A stretch of DNA of 64,000 nucleotides. It comes from Solibacillus palustris (GTDB taxonomy: Bacteria > Bacillota > Bacilli > Bacillales_A > Planococcaceae). Below are positions 26,189 to 36,003 of the stretch, piece by piece. Within the stretch, counting starts at the first letter, position 1; every line of letters starts with the position of its first letter. The stretch spans positions 186,001-250,000 of the forward strand of contig NZ_JAKZFC010000005.1 of NCBI RefSeq assembly GCF_022549215.1. Reading direction: 5' to 3'. The notes beneath the pieces are model-generated. The model saw only the letters and a program-made list of their open reading frames with translations. It was not told the origin of the DNA and made no database searches. Made by a program: the position numbers and the translations under genes.

Positions 26189-26512
26189 CATCGTTCGAAT
26201 GTTTTATTGTACGTGTATTGAGGAATTTCGAACGAATTTTATAAATTTTTATTCGTATTTAGAGGTAATTGGTTGCGTAAAACCCTTATTTTGAGTGGAT
26301 TTAAAGAGAGTATTGTTATTGTTGTTTTTGTCCTCCTTAAAAATACAGTTGTGTTAATAGAAAACACAAGCTATTATTGTTATATAGCAAAAATAGAAGT
26401 GTTGGAAACGTGAAACTTCAAATCGGTATGAAACTTGTTTTCATATTTTTAAGTTTCAACTGCTTCGCTTCCGACTAGAAGCTTGTAACAACTTAGAATT
26501 GCGGAGGAATTT
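26189..26512. other. Intergenic region upstream of sstT
   Basis: 324 AT-rich bases. CGTTCGAA (26192-26199) and TTCGAACG (26227-26234) form an inverted repeat that could end the BASS gene transcript. Closer to sstT, GAAACTTG and a later AAGTTTC may form a leader hairpin. No T-box, riboswitch core or coding frame was recognised. Confidence 0.4.
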
Positions 26513-27724
26513 ATGAAGAATTTGTTCATCAAATGGAATAGTATTAATTTAGTAAACCGCATTATTGTCGGTATTGTCATCGGTGTTGTTTTGGCATTAA
26601 CAATTCCAGAAACCGTGAGCGGCATTACGATTCTTGGTACTTTGTTTATTTCAGCTTTAAAGGCAGTAGCACCCATACTTGTATTTGTGTTAGTTATTAA
26701 TGCGATTGCTTCACATGTTAAAGGCAAGGCTACCAATATGAAAACGGTTTTACTTCTATATGCAGTCGCAACGTTTTTGGCAGGCTTTGTGGCGGTAGTT
26801 GTAAGCTATATTTTCCCGACAACACTAACATTAAAAACGGTTGCACAAGATGTCACACCACCAAGCGGAATTTTAGAAGTGTTAGAAACGTTATTATTTA
26901 ACATCGTTACGAACCCGGTTAGTGCATTGTTAAATGCGAATTATCTTGGCATTTTAGCCTGGGCCGTTGTGTTAGGTATTGCTTTAAAAGGAGCAAATGA
27001 CTCGACGAAAGCGATGATTACAAACCTATCCGATGCCATAACGAAAATTGTTCAATGGGTAATTAGTTTAGCACCTATTGGTATCATGGGTATTGTATTT
27101 GAAGCAATTTCAACAACGGGTATTTCTGCATTAGCAGAATATGGTCGTTTAATTGTAATATTAGTTGCTACAATGTTTTTTGTAGCATTAATTGTGAACC
27201 CGCTCATCGTATTTGTCGTGGCACGTCGGAATCCTTATCCATTAGTGTTAACTTCATTAAAAGAAAGTGGTATTACTGCATTTTTCACGCGAAGCTCGGC
27301 AGCCAATATTCCAGTAAATATGGCATTGGCTGAAAAATTGAAGCTTAATAAAGACACGTACGCAGTATCGATTCCTCTAGGGGCAACGATAAATATGGCT
27401 GGCGCAGCAATCACAATTTCAATTTTAACGATGGCAGCAGCCCATACATTAGGGATTGAAATAGATTTCTTTACGGCTGTTGTTTTAATGGTATTATCCG
27501 CTGTTTCGGCAGCAGGTGCTTCTGGTGTAGCTGGCGGTTCATTGCTATTAATCCCATTAGCATGTAGCATATTAGGTATTTCAGATGATATCGCCATGCA
27601 AGTGGTTGCGATTGGCTTTATTATCGGTGTAATCCAAGATTCTTGTGAAACAGCACTAAACTCTTCTTCGGATATTGTATTTACCGCAGCAGCAGAATAC
27701 GCAAACGAGCGTAAAAATAAATAA
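26513..27724 (+). CDS. sstT: Serine/threonine:sodium symporter SstT
   Basis: A 403-aa integral membrane transporter of the DAACS (glutamate/dicarboxylate symporter) fold. [14 protein letters not shown] is the SstT serine-rich hairpin, and [12 protein letters not shown] and [11 protein letters not shown] are the substrate and Na+ site regions. It imports serine and threonine with Na+. The ATG follows GCGGAGG. It has its own terminator and no amino acid metabolism genes beside it. Confidence 0.93.
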   Translation: MKNLFIKWNSINLVNRIIVGIVIGVVLALTIPETVSGITILGTLFISALKAVAPILVFVLVINAIASHVKGKATNMKTVLLLYAVATFLAGFVAVVVSYIFPTTLTLKTVAQDVTPPSGILEVLETLLFNIVTNPVSALLNANYLGILAWAVVLGIALKGANDSTKAMITNLSDAITKIVQWVISLAPIGIMGIVFEAISTTGISALAEYGRLIVILVATMFFVALIVNPLIVFVVARRNPYPLVLTSLKESGITAFFTRSSAANIPVNMALAEKLKLNKDTYAVSIPLGATINMAGAAITISILTMAAAHTLGIEIDFFTAVVLMVLSAVSAAGASGVAGGSLLLIPLACSILGISDDIAMQVVAIGFIIGVIQDSCETALNSSSDIVFTAAAEYANERKNK

Positions 27725-27739
27725 GTTTTATTTTATGCA

Positions 27740-27776
27740 AATTCACATTGCCCAAATAAGCAATGTGAATTTTTTT
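27740..27776 (+). terminator. Rho-independent terminator of sstT
   Basis: AATTCACATTG and CAATGTGAATT form an 11-bp stem with a 10-nt loop and T7. Confidence 0.95.
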
Positions 27777-27903
27777 ATCGAATTTTCCGTCATTTATTTG
27801 TCGAATGGCATTATTTCTTGGGAAATAAAGTACAAATTGTTCGAAAATGACCGTTATATATAGACAGGAAGATTTCCAGTTAGTCGATTTTGGAAGGGGC
27901 AAT

Positions 27904-28230
27904 ATGTCAATTTTAGATAATTTACGTCAAGTAAAGCGCAAGTTGTTAGATGAAAAACACCCACTTGCAAACGAAACGTGGTGGAGCAATCTACTTTACA
28001 AATAGCGATCATTTCGTGTTACGAACTGTGTATTTGAGCATAATTCGACGCTTGGTAAAGGAGGAAGTATGTATATTGCAGGGACAGAGGCAAGCCATAT
28101 GAAGAAAAGACGAAATGTAAAGCAGCGATGACGCAAGCGGTTGTTATTTTAGGCAGTACAAAAGGTACGACGGAATTTTTGGTAAGTTTGAGCAATGTGA
28201 ATCGAAGAATTTTATGATTAAGTAAAATGG
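27904..28230 (+). pseudogene. Decayed gene (33-codon N-terminus and scattered downstream pieces)
   Basis: An ATG at 27904 behind GGAAGGGG opens MSILDNLRQVKRKLLDEKH and stops at 28005. Further on, pieces in different frames follow: a second ribosome site (AAAGGAGG) with MYIAGTEASHMKKR, then TQAVVILGSTKGTTEFLVSL. The frames do not join, so this 559-base gap after sstT seems to hold a broken gene; the family was not recognised. The first 33 codons alone could still be expressed. Confidence 0.4.
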
Positions 28231-28263
28231 GGCATGCTAGTATTACTGGCATGCCTTTTATTT
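28230..28263 (+). terminator. Rho-independent terminator after the decayed gene
   Basis: GGCATGC and GCATGCC pair around a 10-nt loop, and CTTTTATTTT follows. It sits just beyond the stop of the convergent gene at 28284. Confidence 0.65.
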
Positions 28264-28283
28264 TGGGATAGGAAAGCATTAGC

Positions 28284-29201
28284 TTAATCTCCACCACCAC
28301 TGTCATCAGAGCAAACATCACCTATAACCTCAGCATCAATATGCAGCATGTCATTAAAATCGAGTGCCGATTCTGGTAAGTCACCAATGGCTTCATTGGA
28401 CGTATAAATTTGCGCGGCTAAGAGTAACGAGTTGCAGTCGTATTTTTTAATGTTTAACTCACGGCAAATTTCGTCGTGAATTGCATAGAGAGCAGGGAAT
28501 TGAACTACTTTAAATTTTGCTAACGCCAATAGCGCAATTGTATTGTAATGACAGCGTTCAATCTTTACATCGGATTTGCGAATAAACTGAGAAATTTGCT
28601 GTAAGTGTCTATTTGTTTCATCACAAAATGTGCCCGTACCTAAAGTTAATAGCACCGCGCTATTTTTTGTAGTATTTACACGCTCGTAGCCTAATGAAAT
28701 GAGAGCCTTGTAATAGAGCTCATATGTTTGTACGAGAGTTGCAACATTATTTTCACGTGTCGAAAGCAAAGCTGTTGTCGAGAGCTTAAGTGCGGAATAG
28801 GTTAAACTGGGCTGCTGTGCTAATTCGTGAGTGAGAGTTTGTAATTTTTGAATGTCGGCGTCATGCTTCATGTACATAGCTGCTAAGTACGTTTGCTCAT
28901 TTCGCTTAAAGTGCTTTGTTAGCTGTTTATACATATGTAATGTGTGTACGATTTGCTCAGGAGCTTTGGCGAAATGTACATAGTAATTATGATAGATTTT
29001 TTGGCCAGCCCGTGCACTACTATACCATTTCGTATTGGCCTTAATTTGCTGTACAACCTTTTCATAGTCTTCATAGTAAAAAGGGATATTACGCACAGTT
29101 AATTTAAGCGCTAATTCTTTTTCAAATGGAGCAGCTTCCGAACCAAAATAAAGGCGGATTTTTTCGACATTATGGAAAAATAATTGTAGTTGCTCGTTCA
29201 T
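28284..29201 (-). CDS. DUF4003-like family protein
   Basis: A 305-aa soluble protein. The start is the ATG at 29201 behind GAGGTGA. The middle part (LAAMYMKHDAD, SALKLSTTALLSTRENNV, YKALISLGYERVN, FIRKSDVKIER) matches the DUF4003 proteins of Bacillales, which are helical and uncharacterised. It ends in a low-complexity SDDSGGGD tail. It is a single gene, convergent with the decayed locus. Confidence 0.7.
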   Translation of the reverse strand: MNEQLQLFFHNVEKIRLYFGSEAAPFEKELALKLTVRNIPFYYEDYEKVVQQIKANTKWYSSARAGQKIYHNYYVHFAKAPEQIVHTLHMYKQLTKHFKRNEQTYLAAMYMKHDADIQKLQTLTHELAQQPSLTYSALKLSTTALLSTRENNVATLVQTYELYYKALISLGYERVNTTKNSAVLLTLGTGTFCDETNRHLQQISQFIRKSDVKIERCHYNTIALLALAKFKVVQFPALYAIHDEICRELNIKKYDCNSLLLAAQIYTSNEAIGDLPESALDFNDMLHIDAEVIGDVCSDDSGGGD

Positions 29202-29375
29202 CACTATCACCTCTTATTTATTTGTACGTATTCAATTAGTGAAAGTTTCACAAAAAAACGATAGGAATGCTCAAAATTAAGTTTGCAAAATACAGCACAA
29301 TTGGAACGAGTGGTGTATGATAAATAAGTGAAAAATATAACCTTACATGAACAATGTTGAGAGGAACTAAACGTT

Positions 29376-30590
29376 ATGAGCCAACAACCATTTTTACCGA
29401 TTATCGTAGGTACAGATATTAATGCATACAACATGGCGATATCATTCCATGAAGAATATAAAATCCAGCCCGTGTTAGTAGGAAAGGGTGTACTGCCATT
29501 CACAAATTTAAGTACGATACCTCGTGCCATAGAGTACGATAAAAAACTAGGTGACCCAACACAATTTGCAAAAATTTTAATTAGCGTTGCCAAAAAATAT
29601 GAAGAAGCAGCTGAAAAATTAATTTTAATCGGGACTAACGACTTATATGTACGTCTTATTATTGAAAATCGCAATATTTTAAAAGATTACTTTGTATTTA
29701 ACTACATTGATGAAGAGTTAATGAATGAAGTTCAATTTAAAGAAAATTTTTATAAACTATGTGAGCAGCACGGCCTCGATTTTCCGACGACTGTTTTTTA
29801 TAATTGTAAAACAGACGATGAGTTCACAAAAGATATGCTTTATCCGGTAATTATTAAGCCAAGTAATGGGATTGAATATAGCCGTCATCCGTTTGAAGGA
29901 CAAGAAAAAGTTTTTAAAGTTGAAAACATCACGGAGCTAAACAATGTTGTGAAAATGATTAAAAACAGTGGTTATGCTGACACATTAATCATTCAAGATT
30001 ACATTCCTGGTGAAGATACAGCGATGTGGGATTCAGTTGTTTATGTAAGCTCAAAAGGCGAAACTCAGCTAGTATCATTTGCACAAGTTGTACTACAAGA
30101 GCATACAAAAACAGCCATTGGGAATTATACAGCACTGATTTCTCGCTACAACGAAAATCTAATGACGAAGCTAAGTGGCTTTTTAGAAGCATTGAATTAC
30201 CGTGGCTTTGGAAACTTTGATTTAAAATTTGATGAGCGCGACGGTAAGTTCAAAGTATTTGAAGTAAATATCCGTCAAGGCCGTTCGAGTTATTATGTAA
30301 CGGCAATGGGACATAATATGGCGCGTTATTTTGTAGATGATTTAATTTACAATAAAGAGAAGCCGTGCACGTATTTAAAAGGCGATGTATTATTTTCGGT
30401 CGTGCCAAAAATCGTACTGAAGAAATTCGTAGCTGATCAAGCTGTTCAAGCGGATATCGCCCGTTTATTAAAAGAAAATAAAATGGTGAACCCTTTATTC
30501 TACAAGCAAGACAAGCACCTAAAACGCAAGTTCTATATGTTCATGCGTCAGGTGAATTATTACAAAAAGTATAAAGAAAATGTTTGGTAA
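29376..30590 (+). CDS. ATP-grasp carboxylate-amine ligase, possible peptidoglycan cross-bridge D-amino acid ligase
   Basis: 404 aa. Residues ~1-115 form a pre-ATP-grasp domain (PIIVGTDINAYNMAISF). The ATP-grasp fold follows with YPVIIKPSNG (ATP-binding Lys), IIQDYIPGED, and FGNFDLKFDERDG plus FEVNIRQGRSSYY (Mg-binding Asp, Glu and Asn). The enzyme should join a carboxylate to an amine with ATP to ADP. The layout resembles the D-aspartate ligase Aslfm of Enterococcus faecium, which builds the D-Asp bridge of peptidoglycan; Lysinibacillus-like bacteria have L-Lys to D-Asp or D-Glu bridges. The bridge role is inference. Confidence 0.75.
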   Translation: MSQQPFLPIIVGTDINAYNMAISFHEEYKIQPVLVGKGVLPFTNLSTIPRAIEYDKKLGDPTQFAKILISVAKKYEEAAEKLILIGTNDLYVRLIIENRNILKDYFVFNYIDEELMNEVQFKENFYKLCEQHGLDFPTTVFYNCKTDDEFTKDMLYPVIIKPSNGIEYSRHPFEGQEKVFKVENITELNNVVKMIKNSGYADTLIIQDYIPGEDTAMWDSVVYVSSKGETQLVSFAQVVLQEHTKTAIGNYTALISRYNENLMTKLSGFLEALNYRGFGNFDLKFDERDGKFKVFEVNIRQGRSSYYVTAMGHNMARYFVDDLIYNKEKPCTYLKGDVLFSVVPKIVLKKFVADQAVQADIARLLKENKMVNPLFYKQDKHLKRKFYMFMRQVNYYKKYKENVW

Positions 30591-30596
30591 ATAAAA

Positions 30597-30638
30597 CAAA
30601 ACGCAATTTCCAGTATTAGGGATGTTGCGTTTTTTCTT
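30597..30638 (+). terminator. Rho-independent terminator of the ATP-grasp gene
   Basis: AAAACGCAA and TTGCGTTTTTT enclose an imperfect inner stem (TTCCAGTATTAGGGA), and a T run follows. Confidence 0.85.
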
Positions 30639-30713
30639 TGTTTATAGTCATTGAAAGCATACATTTATTAAAAAATGTTATAGTAAAAGAAAAATGAAAT
30701 GAGTGATTCTATA

Positions 30714-31148
30714 ATGACAAAGCATACATTTACTTTACAAATTGATTGGCCACAGGGAAGAAATTCAGTAGGTAGCTTATCAGCAGAACGCCTACAAACG
30801 CAGATTTCAATTCCACCAGAAATGGATGGTCCAGGTATCGGTACAAACCCTGATGAAATGTTGCTTGGCGCGGCAGCAACGTGCTATATCATCACGTTAG
30901 CGGCTATGTATGAACGTGGTCAAATCGATGCAGAATTGGCATTAAAATCAGAAGGAATAGTTGATGTGACAAACGGTGTCTTTACCTATCAAGAAATTCA
31001 TCATTATGTCACGATAACGCTAAATGATCAATCGGAGCGTGCACAAAAACTAGCAGAGCGCTATGCATTTAAAGCAGAAGAAACTTGTATGATTAGTAAG
31101 GCGTTAAAAGGGAATGTAGACATTCAAGTACATATTACGATGAACTAA
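30714..31148 (+). CDS. OsmC/Ohr family peroxiredoxin-like protein
   Basis: 144 aa, starting at 30714 (MTKHTFTLQIDWPQG) by comparison with the family; an ATG five codons earlier is an alternative. The first redox Cys lies in LLGAAATCYIITLAAM and the second in EETCMISKALKG, the SACOL1771-type arrangement of OsmC-like proteins that reduce organic hydroperoxides. It is cytoplasmic. It is followed after ten bases by the UbiB-like kinase gene and is probably co-transcribed with it. Confidence 0.88.
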   Translation: MTKHTFTLQIDWPQGRNSVGSLSAERLQTQISIPPEMDGPGIGTNPDEMLLGAAATCYIITLAAMYERGQIDAELALKSEGIVDVTNGVFTYQEIHHYVTITLNDQSERAQKLAERYAFKAEETCMISKALKGNVDIQVHITMN

Positions 31149-31158
31149 GGGGGCGAGC

Positions 31159-33159
31159 TTGTTGAATATTATTTCAGCAGTCATTCAATTAGTAGGCGCT
31201 AGCTTTGTAATCTTTTTTATCAGTGGACGATTAATCGGCTCGCAAGTTAGTTTAGTAAAACGTGTACTATCAGTCGTTATAAGTGTTGTTTTTACAACAT
31301 TTGTATTTTGGTATACGTATTTGCGTGGCTCCGATTATTTTGATTACGGCATCGTAGAGAATGTAGTAAATAGTGCGACGCTACTGTGGCTTGGTAGTAT
31401 GTTGCTTATTTCAATGCTGTTGTACTTGTTTTTCGAATTATTTGATTCAATCGAGTTAAATGAAAATGGTACACCTGTTGGTAGACGTTCTTATTTCAAA
31501 ACACTGTTAATATATTGGAAGCGTCAAAAGCGTTTACGCGAAGTTGTCGGCATAGCTGTGAAAAATGGTGTGACGCGTACGGTAAAATATGCGCGTTCTC
31601 GTGAAGATGAGCGCGAGTTAGCGAAGGCTTTGCGTGACACACTTGAACAATGTGGTGGGGTATTTATCAAATTTGGTCAAGTACTATCTACAAGAAAAGA
31701 GCTTCTATCACCTATTTTTATAGAAGAATTAGAAAAGCTTCAGCAGCATGTAAAGCCATTAACTGAACAGCAAGTTGAACAAATTTTACAAGAAAATTAC
31801 GGTCAAGATGTAGACCGAGTATTTTCCTATTTTAGCAAAACGCCTTTAGCTTCGGCCTCTATTGGACAGGTGCATAAGGCGGTTTTGAAAGAAGCAAATG
31901 AGCCGGTTGTCGTTAAATTACTACGTCCTGAAGTAAAGCATATTATGCATGAGGATTTATCGATTTTAATGGAATTTGCAAGTTGGATTTCGAGTAAATC
32001 CGGGTGGGCTGAAAACTTAGGTTTCTATGATTTAGCAAAAGGGTTTAGTTTAGCGCTTAGTGAGGAAATCGATTTTAATATTGAGGCGCGCAATATGGAG
32101 CAAATGGCGCTCATTGTGCAAAAAGGTGAAATCAACGTAAAAGTGCCCCAAGTTTTTACGCGCTATAGCAAAAAAAATGTGCTTGTTATGGAGTATATTA
32201 AAGGGCAATCAGTTACTGTGGCACATGCATTATTTAACGATAACTGTGTAAATCGCCATGATTTTGCACAAACGCTTCTTTATGCCTTTTTAGAACAGGC
32301 ACTTGTTTCCGGTATATTTCATGCCGATCCACATCCGGGAAATATTTACATTGAAGAAGATACGGGTCGGGTGGCAATGTTGGATTACGGTGCGGTGGGT
32401 CGCTTAGCAATGCAGCAACAAGATGGTCTTAAGTATTTTTTAGTTGGAATTCACCAGGCGGATGCGGCGCTTGTAGTTGACGGCATTAACCTACTTGTCG
32501 AAAATGGTGAAGCGGTAAATCGACAAGAAATGGAACAGGCCATTAGCCAAATTTTACTTAGAATTAGTTATGTGTCACGCGTTGAAACGGACGAACTTAT
32601 ATATTCTATTTTCTCGGTCGCCCGTGATTTTGGTCTACATTTCTATCCTGCAGTTAGTATAGCTTTACGCGCAATTGTCACACTAGACGGGACATTATCA
32701 ACTATTGACCCACGCTTTGAAATTTTTAGAGAAATTAAAGATTTTTCAAATAACTATTTAAAAGCGAGTTTGGCAAAACCATTTAAGCAACCAAAAGAAA
32801 CGAAGCAATATATCGAAGAAGAGCTTGCGCTACTTTTACCCAATTTACGAAAAATTCCTCGTCGTATTGATCAAATGATAAAAAAAGCAGAAAGCGGCAA
32901 AATCATTTTGCATCATGATATTTTCTCGGATAAAACGAATGCAATGTTTGTTACCCAGCTATTTTCACGTTTCGTATTGTTGCTCGTTGGCATTACATTT
33001 GGCATTATCTCGGTAGCATTGCTAGCAATTTCGCAGTTTATTCATACCGCCTATGCTGTTTATCTAAATACGGCTGCTTACCTTGGTTTATTTTTATGTG
33101 CGATATTACTCGTACGCTTATCAATCCAAGCAATTCGAGATATGAAACGAACAAAATAA
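31159..33159 (+). CDS. UbiB/ABC1/ADCK family atypical kinase
   Basis: 666 aa with a TTG start behind AAGGGGGCGAG. Three membrane helices are at ~1-92, the ABC1 kinase-like domain at ~130-480 with the KFGQ motif (FIKFGQVLSTR), ASIGQVHKA (Ala-rich loop), VVKLLRP (Lys), HADPHPGNIY and LDYGAVG, and two C-terminal helices at ~607-660. The family has ATPase activity linked to isoprenoid quinone or lipid distribution. N- and C-terminal helices anchor it to the membrane. Firmicutes make menaquinone, so a role in quinone or lipid handling is likely but not proven. Confidence 0.9.
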   Translation: MLNIISAVIQLVGASFVIFFISGRLIGSQVSLVKRVLSVVISVVFTTFVFWYTYLRGSDYFDYGIVENVVNSATLLWLGSMLLISMLLYLFFELFDSIELNENGTPVGRRSYFKTLLIYWKRQKRLREVVGIAVKNGVTRTVKYARSREDERELAKALRDTLEQCGGVFIKFGQVLSTRKELLSPIFIEELEKLQQHVKPLTEQQVEQILQENYGQDVDRVFSYFSKTPLASASIGQVHKAVLKEANEPVVVKLLRPEVKHIMHEDLSILMEFASWISSKSGWAENLGFYDLAKGFSLALSEEIDFNIEARNMEQMALIVQKGEINVKVPQVFTRYSKKNVLVMEYIKGQSVTVAHALFNDNCVNRHDFAQTLLYAFLEQALVSGIFHADPHPGNIYIEEDTGRVAMLDYGAVGRLAMQQQDGLKYFLVGIHQADAALVVDGINLLVENGEAVNRQEMEQAISQILLRISYVSRVETDELIYSIFSVARDFGLHFYPAVSIALRAIVTLDGTLSTIDPRFEIFREIKDFSNNYLKASLAKPFKQPKETKQYIEEELALLLPNLRKIPRRIDQMIKKAESGKIILHHDIFSDKTNAMFVTQLFSRFVLLLVGITFGIISVALLAISQFIHTAYAVYLNTAAYLGLFLCAILLVRLSIQAIRDMKRTK

Positions 33160-33169
33160 AAATTTTTAA

Positions 33170-33197
33170 GAGACTCGATTTTAGAGTCTCTTTTTTT
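33170..33197 (+). terminator. Rho-independent terminator
   Basis: AAGAGACTC and GAGTCTCTT form a 9-bp stem with T7 after the UbiB-like gene. Confidence 0.95.
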
Positions 33198-33425
33198 GTG
33201 TGGTATAAAACACTTTACTATAATAGAATATTAAATTGCTAGTGAAATAGTTTGTTAGCACAAAAGCAGGTTAAATTGAAAATAACGTAATAAACCACGT
33301 AAAAAATGATTTTTAGAGAGAAAATTTGTTTTTTGTTAAAAAATAAGTGGAAATAAACTATTTTTTGTAGAATAATAAATTCAAGGAAACTATTGATTTG
33401 GAAAATTCACAAAGGGTGGGGTAAT

Positions 33426-34910
33426 ATGATTCAATTAAACGGCCAAAATTTGTCGATGGAACAAATGGCAAGTATTTTATATAGTAAACAAAAAGTAGCG
33501 ATTGCAGATGATGCAAAACATAAAGTAGCAAAAAGCCGTGAAGCAGTTGAACGAATTGTACAGCAAGATAAAACGGTGTATGGCATTAATACAGGGTTTG
33601 GGAAATTTAGCGATGTAAAAATCGCCGAACAAGAAGTCAGTAAATTGCAGGTGAATTTAATTCGTTCACACGCTTGTGGTTTTGGCGAGCCGTTCCCGAT
33701 TTTAGTTGCAAAAGCAATGATGGTGTTACGTTTGAATGCGTTGTTAAAAGGATTTTCAGGTATTCGTTTAGAGGTGCTTGAGCGACTATGCTATATGATT
33801 AATGAAGATATTATTCCTGTCATTCCACAGCAAGGTTCGCTTGGGGCATCGGGTGATTTAGCACCGCTTTCGCATTTAGTATTGGCATTAATTAGCGAGG
33901 GTGAAGTGTTTGTTCAAGGGGAACGTCGACCATCGGGTGAACTATTTGACCAGCTAAATCTTCCAAAAATCGAGCTACAAGCAAAGGAAGGCTTAGCGCT
34001 CATTAATGGAACACAAGCAATGACTGCACAAGGGATTGTTAACTATATTGAAGCCGAAAAATTAGCGTACGCAAGTGAATGGATTGCAGCGATGACGATG
34101 GAAGCATTGTACGGTATTATTGATGCCTTTCATCCAGCTGTTCATGAGGCGCGTGGAATGCAAGAGCAAATGGATGTTGCTACGCGTATGCGTGATTGGC
34201 TTGAAGATAGTGCGCTTATTACACATCAAGGGGATAAGCGTGTACAAGATCCATATTCACTGCGCTGCATTCCTCAAATTCATGGAGCGAGCTGGCAAGT
34301 GTTAAATTATGTAAAAGAAAAGCTGGAGCTTGAAATGAACGCAGCAACGGATAATCCATTGATTTTTGAGGATGGCGAACTCATTATTTCAGGTGGGAAC
34401 TTCCACGGACAACCTATTGCCTTTGCGATGGATTTTTTAAAAATTGGAGTTGCCGAACTTGCAAATGTTTCGGAGCGTCGCATTGAACGTTTAGTGAATC
34501 CACAGTTAAACGAAGGATTACCAGCATTTTTAAGTGCCAAACCTGGTTTAGAATCAGGGGCGATGATATTACAATATAGCGCGGCAAGCTTAGTATCAGA
34601 AAATAAAACACTTGCACATCCAGCATCGGTTGATTCGATACCTTCTTCAGCAAACCAGGAGGATCATGTTAGTATGGGGACTACGGGTTCACGACATGCG
34701 CGTATGATTATCGGAAATGTCCGCAATGTATTGGCGATTGAAGCATTTTGTGCTGCTCAAGCTGTAGAATATCGTGGGGTGGAGCAGATGTCACCAAAGC
34801 TACGCGAAAAGTGGGAGCAAATTCGAGAACTTGCTCCAAGTATGACCGAAGACCGAATTTTCAGTCATGATGTCAATCGTATTATCGAAATCTTATTGCC
34901 ATCAAGGTAA
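33426..34910 (+). CDS. hutH: Histidine ammonia-lyase HutH
   Basis: A 494-aa enzyme converting L-histidine to trans-urocanate and ammonia, first step of histidine degradation. The MIO cofactor forms from Ala141-Ser142-Gly143 in [20 protein letters not shown] near the N-terminus and the [16 protein letters not shown] and EDHVSMGT stretches complete the active site. The start is the ATG at 33426 behind GGGTGGGG. The other hut genes (hutU, hutI, hutG, hutM, hutP) are not in this window, so the pathway is either split or incomplete here. Confidence 0.95.
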   Translation: MIQLNGQNLSMEQMASILYSKQKVAIADDAKHKVAKSREAVERIVQQDKTVYGINTGFGKFSDVKIAEQEVSKLQVNLIRSHACGFGEPFPILVAKAMMVLRLNALLKGFSGIRLEVLERLCYMINEDIIPVIPQQGSLGASGDLAPLSHLVLALISEGEVFVQGERRPSGELFDQLNLPKIELQAKEGLALINGTQAMTAQGIVNYIEAEKLAYASEWIAAMTMEALYGIIDAFHPAVHEARGMQEQMDVATRMRDWLEDSALITHQGDKRVQDPYSLRCIPQIHGASWQVLNYVKEKLELEMNAATDNPLIFEDGELIISGGNFHGQPIAFAMDFLKIGVAELANVSERRIERLVNPQLNEGLPAFLSAKPGLESGAMILQYSAASLVSENKTLAHPASVDSIPSSANQEDHVSMGTTGSRHARMIIGNVRNVLAIEAFCAAQAVEYRGVEQMSPKLREKWEQIRELAPSMTEDRIFSHDVNRIIEILLPSR

Positions 34911-34950
34911 GTGTGTCTATCAGCGTTTTACCTTATTAAGTAGGTGTTAG

Positions 34951-34988
34951 AAATCTCGACGCAGTTGCGTAAAGGTGCAATTGATCTT
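34951..34988. repeat. Degenerate partial copy of the dispersed repeat
   Basis: AAATCTCGACGCAGTTGCG, followed after a few bases by GGTGCAATTGATCTT, aligns with the right-hand end of the repeat at 6160-6262 and 53871-53972 (AAATCTGGACGCAATTACG and GGCGTAATTGATTTT). Left half and first hairpin are missing. Confidence 0.55.
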
Positions 34989-34995
34989 GTGGTTT

Positions 34996-35004
34996 TGCTA
35001 TAAT
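34996..35004 (+). promoter_or_regulatory. Extended -10 promoter for the exonuclease gene
   Basis: TGCTATAAT matches the extended -10 form (TGnTATAAT) and lies 33 bases before the start codon. No good -35 is visible at the right distance. The upstream DNA is the degenerate repeat. Confidence 0.55.
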
Positions 35005-35036
35005 AAATGTCTAGAAGTTTGAGAGGAAGAATATTT

Positions 35037-35912
35037 ATGACAAAACCACATTTATTAATCGTTGATGGTATGGCACTTCTATTCCGTTCGTTTTTCGCGT
35101 CAGCTGCGATGAATCAATTTATACGTTTAGATGATGGCACACCGTCGAACGGCGTACAGGGCTTTGCACGCCATGTATTAACAGCACAAAATATAATGAA
35201 ACCAACGCATTTAGCAGTTTGTTGGGATATGGGTGCACATACATTCCGCAATGAATTATTCGATGGCTACAAAGCAAATCGCCCAGCTCCGCCAGAAGAA
35301 ATGCTGCCGCAATTTGATATGGCAAAGGATGTTTCACAAATGATTGGCTGGAAAAATTTCGGAACAAAGGGTTTAGAAGCCGATGATTTAATTGGTTCTA
35401 TGATAGAAAAATGGAAGGATGCTGCACAAATTACTGTTATTAGTGGTGACCGTGATTTATTGCAGCTGTTAAATCCAACTACTACAATTGCGTTCACGAA
35501 AAAGGGTTACACAGAATACGATGTCTACACGGAGGCACGCTTTGTTGATGAATATGGCATTGCACCAAAGCAATTTGCCGACGTAAAAGCATTTATGGGT
35601 GATACCAGTGACGGATACCCAGGTGTTAAAGGTATTGGTCCGAAAACCGCTTTACAATTGATTCAAAATCACGGCTCCATTGACGGGGTATTAGCAGCAC
35701 TATCGACATTAAAGCCGGGGCAACGAATTAAAATTAGTGAAAATGAAGACATGCTTCGCTTATCATACCAATTAGCAACAATTAACTGCGCAGCGCCAAT
35801 TGATGCAGAGCTTGATGAGTTACGTTTAGATGCATACACACCAGCGCTATTTAATTCTGTAGAACAAAAGGGCTATCGTTTAATTGCAAAACATGCGCGG
35901 TCGATAAAATAA
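35037..35912 (+). CDS. 5'-3' exonuclease (PolA N-terminal domain type, YpcP-like)
   Basis: 291 aa, with ATG at 35037 behind GAGAGGAAG. It has the PIN-like fold with the metal-binding acidic residues (LIVDGMALLFRSF, GLEADDLIG, ISGDRDLLQL, MGDTSDGYPGVKGIGPKTA) and the helix-hairpin-helix at ~190-210. It corresponds to the stand-alone flap/5'-3' exonuclease related to the PolA N-terminus, comparable to B. subtilis YpcP, active on RNA primers and nicked DNA. Single gene. Confidence 0.9.
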   Translation: MTKPHLLIVDGMALLFRSFFASAAMNQFIRLDDGTPSNGVQGFARHVLTAQNIMKPTHLAVCWDMGAHTFRNELFDGYKANRPAPPEEMLPQFDMAKDVSQMIGWKNFGTKGLEADDLIGSMIEKWKDAAQITVISGDRDLLQLLNPTTTIAFTKKGYTEYDVYTEARFVDEYGIAPKQFADVKAFMGDTSDGYPGVKGIGPKTALQLIQNHGSIDGVLAALSTLKPGQRIKISENEDMLRLSYQLATINCAAPIDAELDELRLDAYTPALFNSVEQKGYRLIAKHARSIK

Positions 35913-35920
35913 ATAGTGGT

Positions 35921-35966
35921 AAAAAACATACACCGTCTCTTTGTGAAGAAACGGTGTATGTTTTTA
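35921..35966 (+). terminator. Bidirectional Rho-independent terminator
   Basis: AAAAAACATACACCGT and ACGGTGTATGTTTTT form a strong stem between the convergent exonuclease and germination genes. Confidence 0.95.
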
Positions 35967-36003
35967 CGTTCATTATTATTCTTATCCTAACCCCGTAGGC
36001 GTT

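Noticed and set aside
26189-26512. T-box or amino acid riboswitch in front of sstT
   Set aside because: No T-box core sequence and no matching specifier/antiterminator structure were found; only simple hairpins.
33296-33340. CodY box upstream of hutH
   Set aside because: The best match (around GAGAGAAAATTTG) differs from the CodY consensus at too many positions to support a site.
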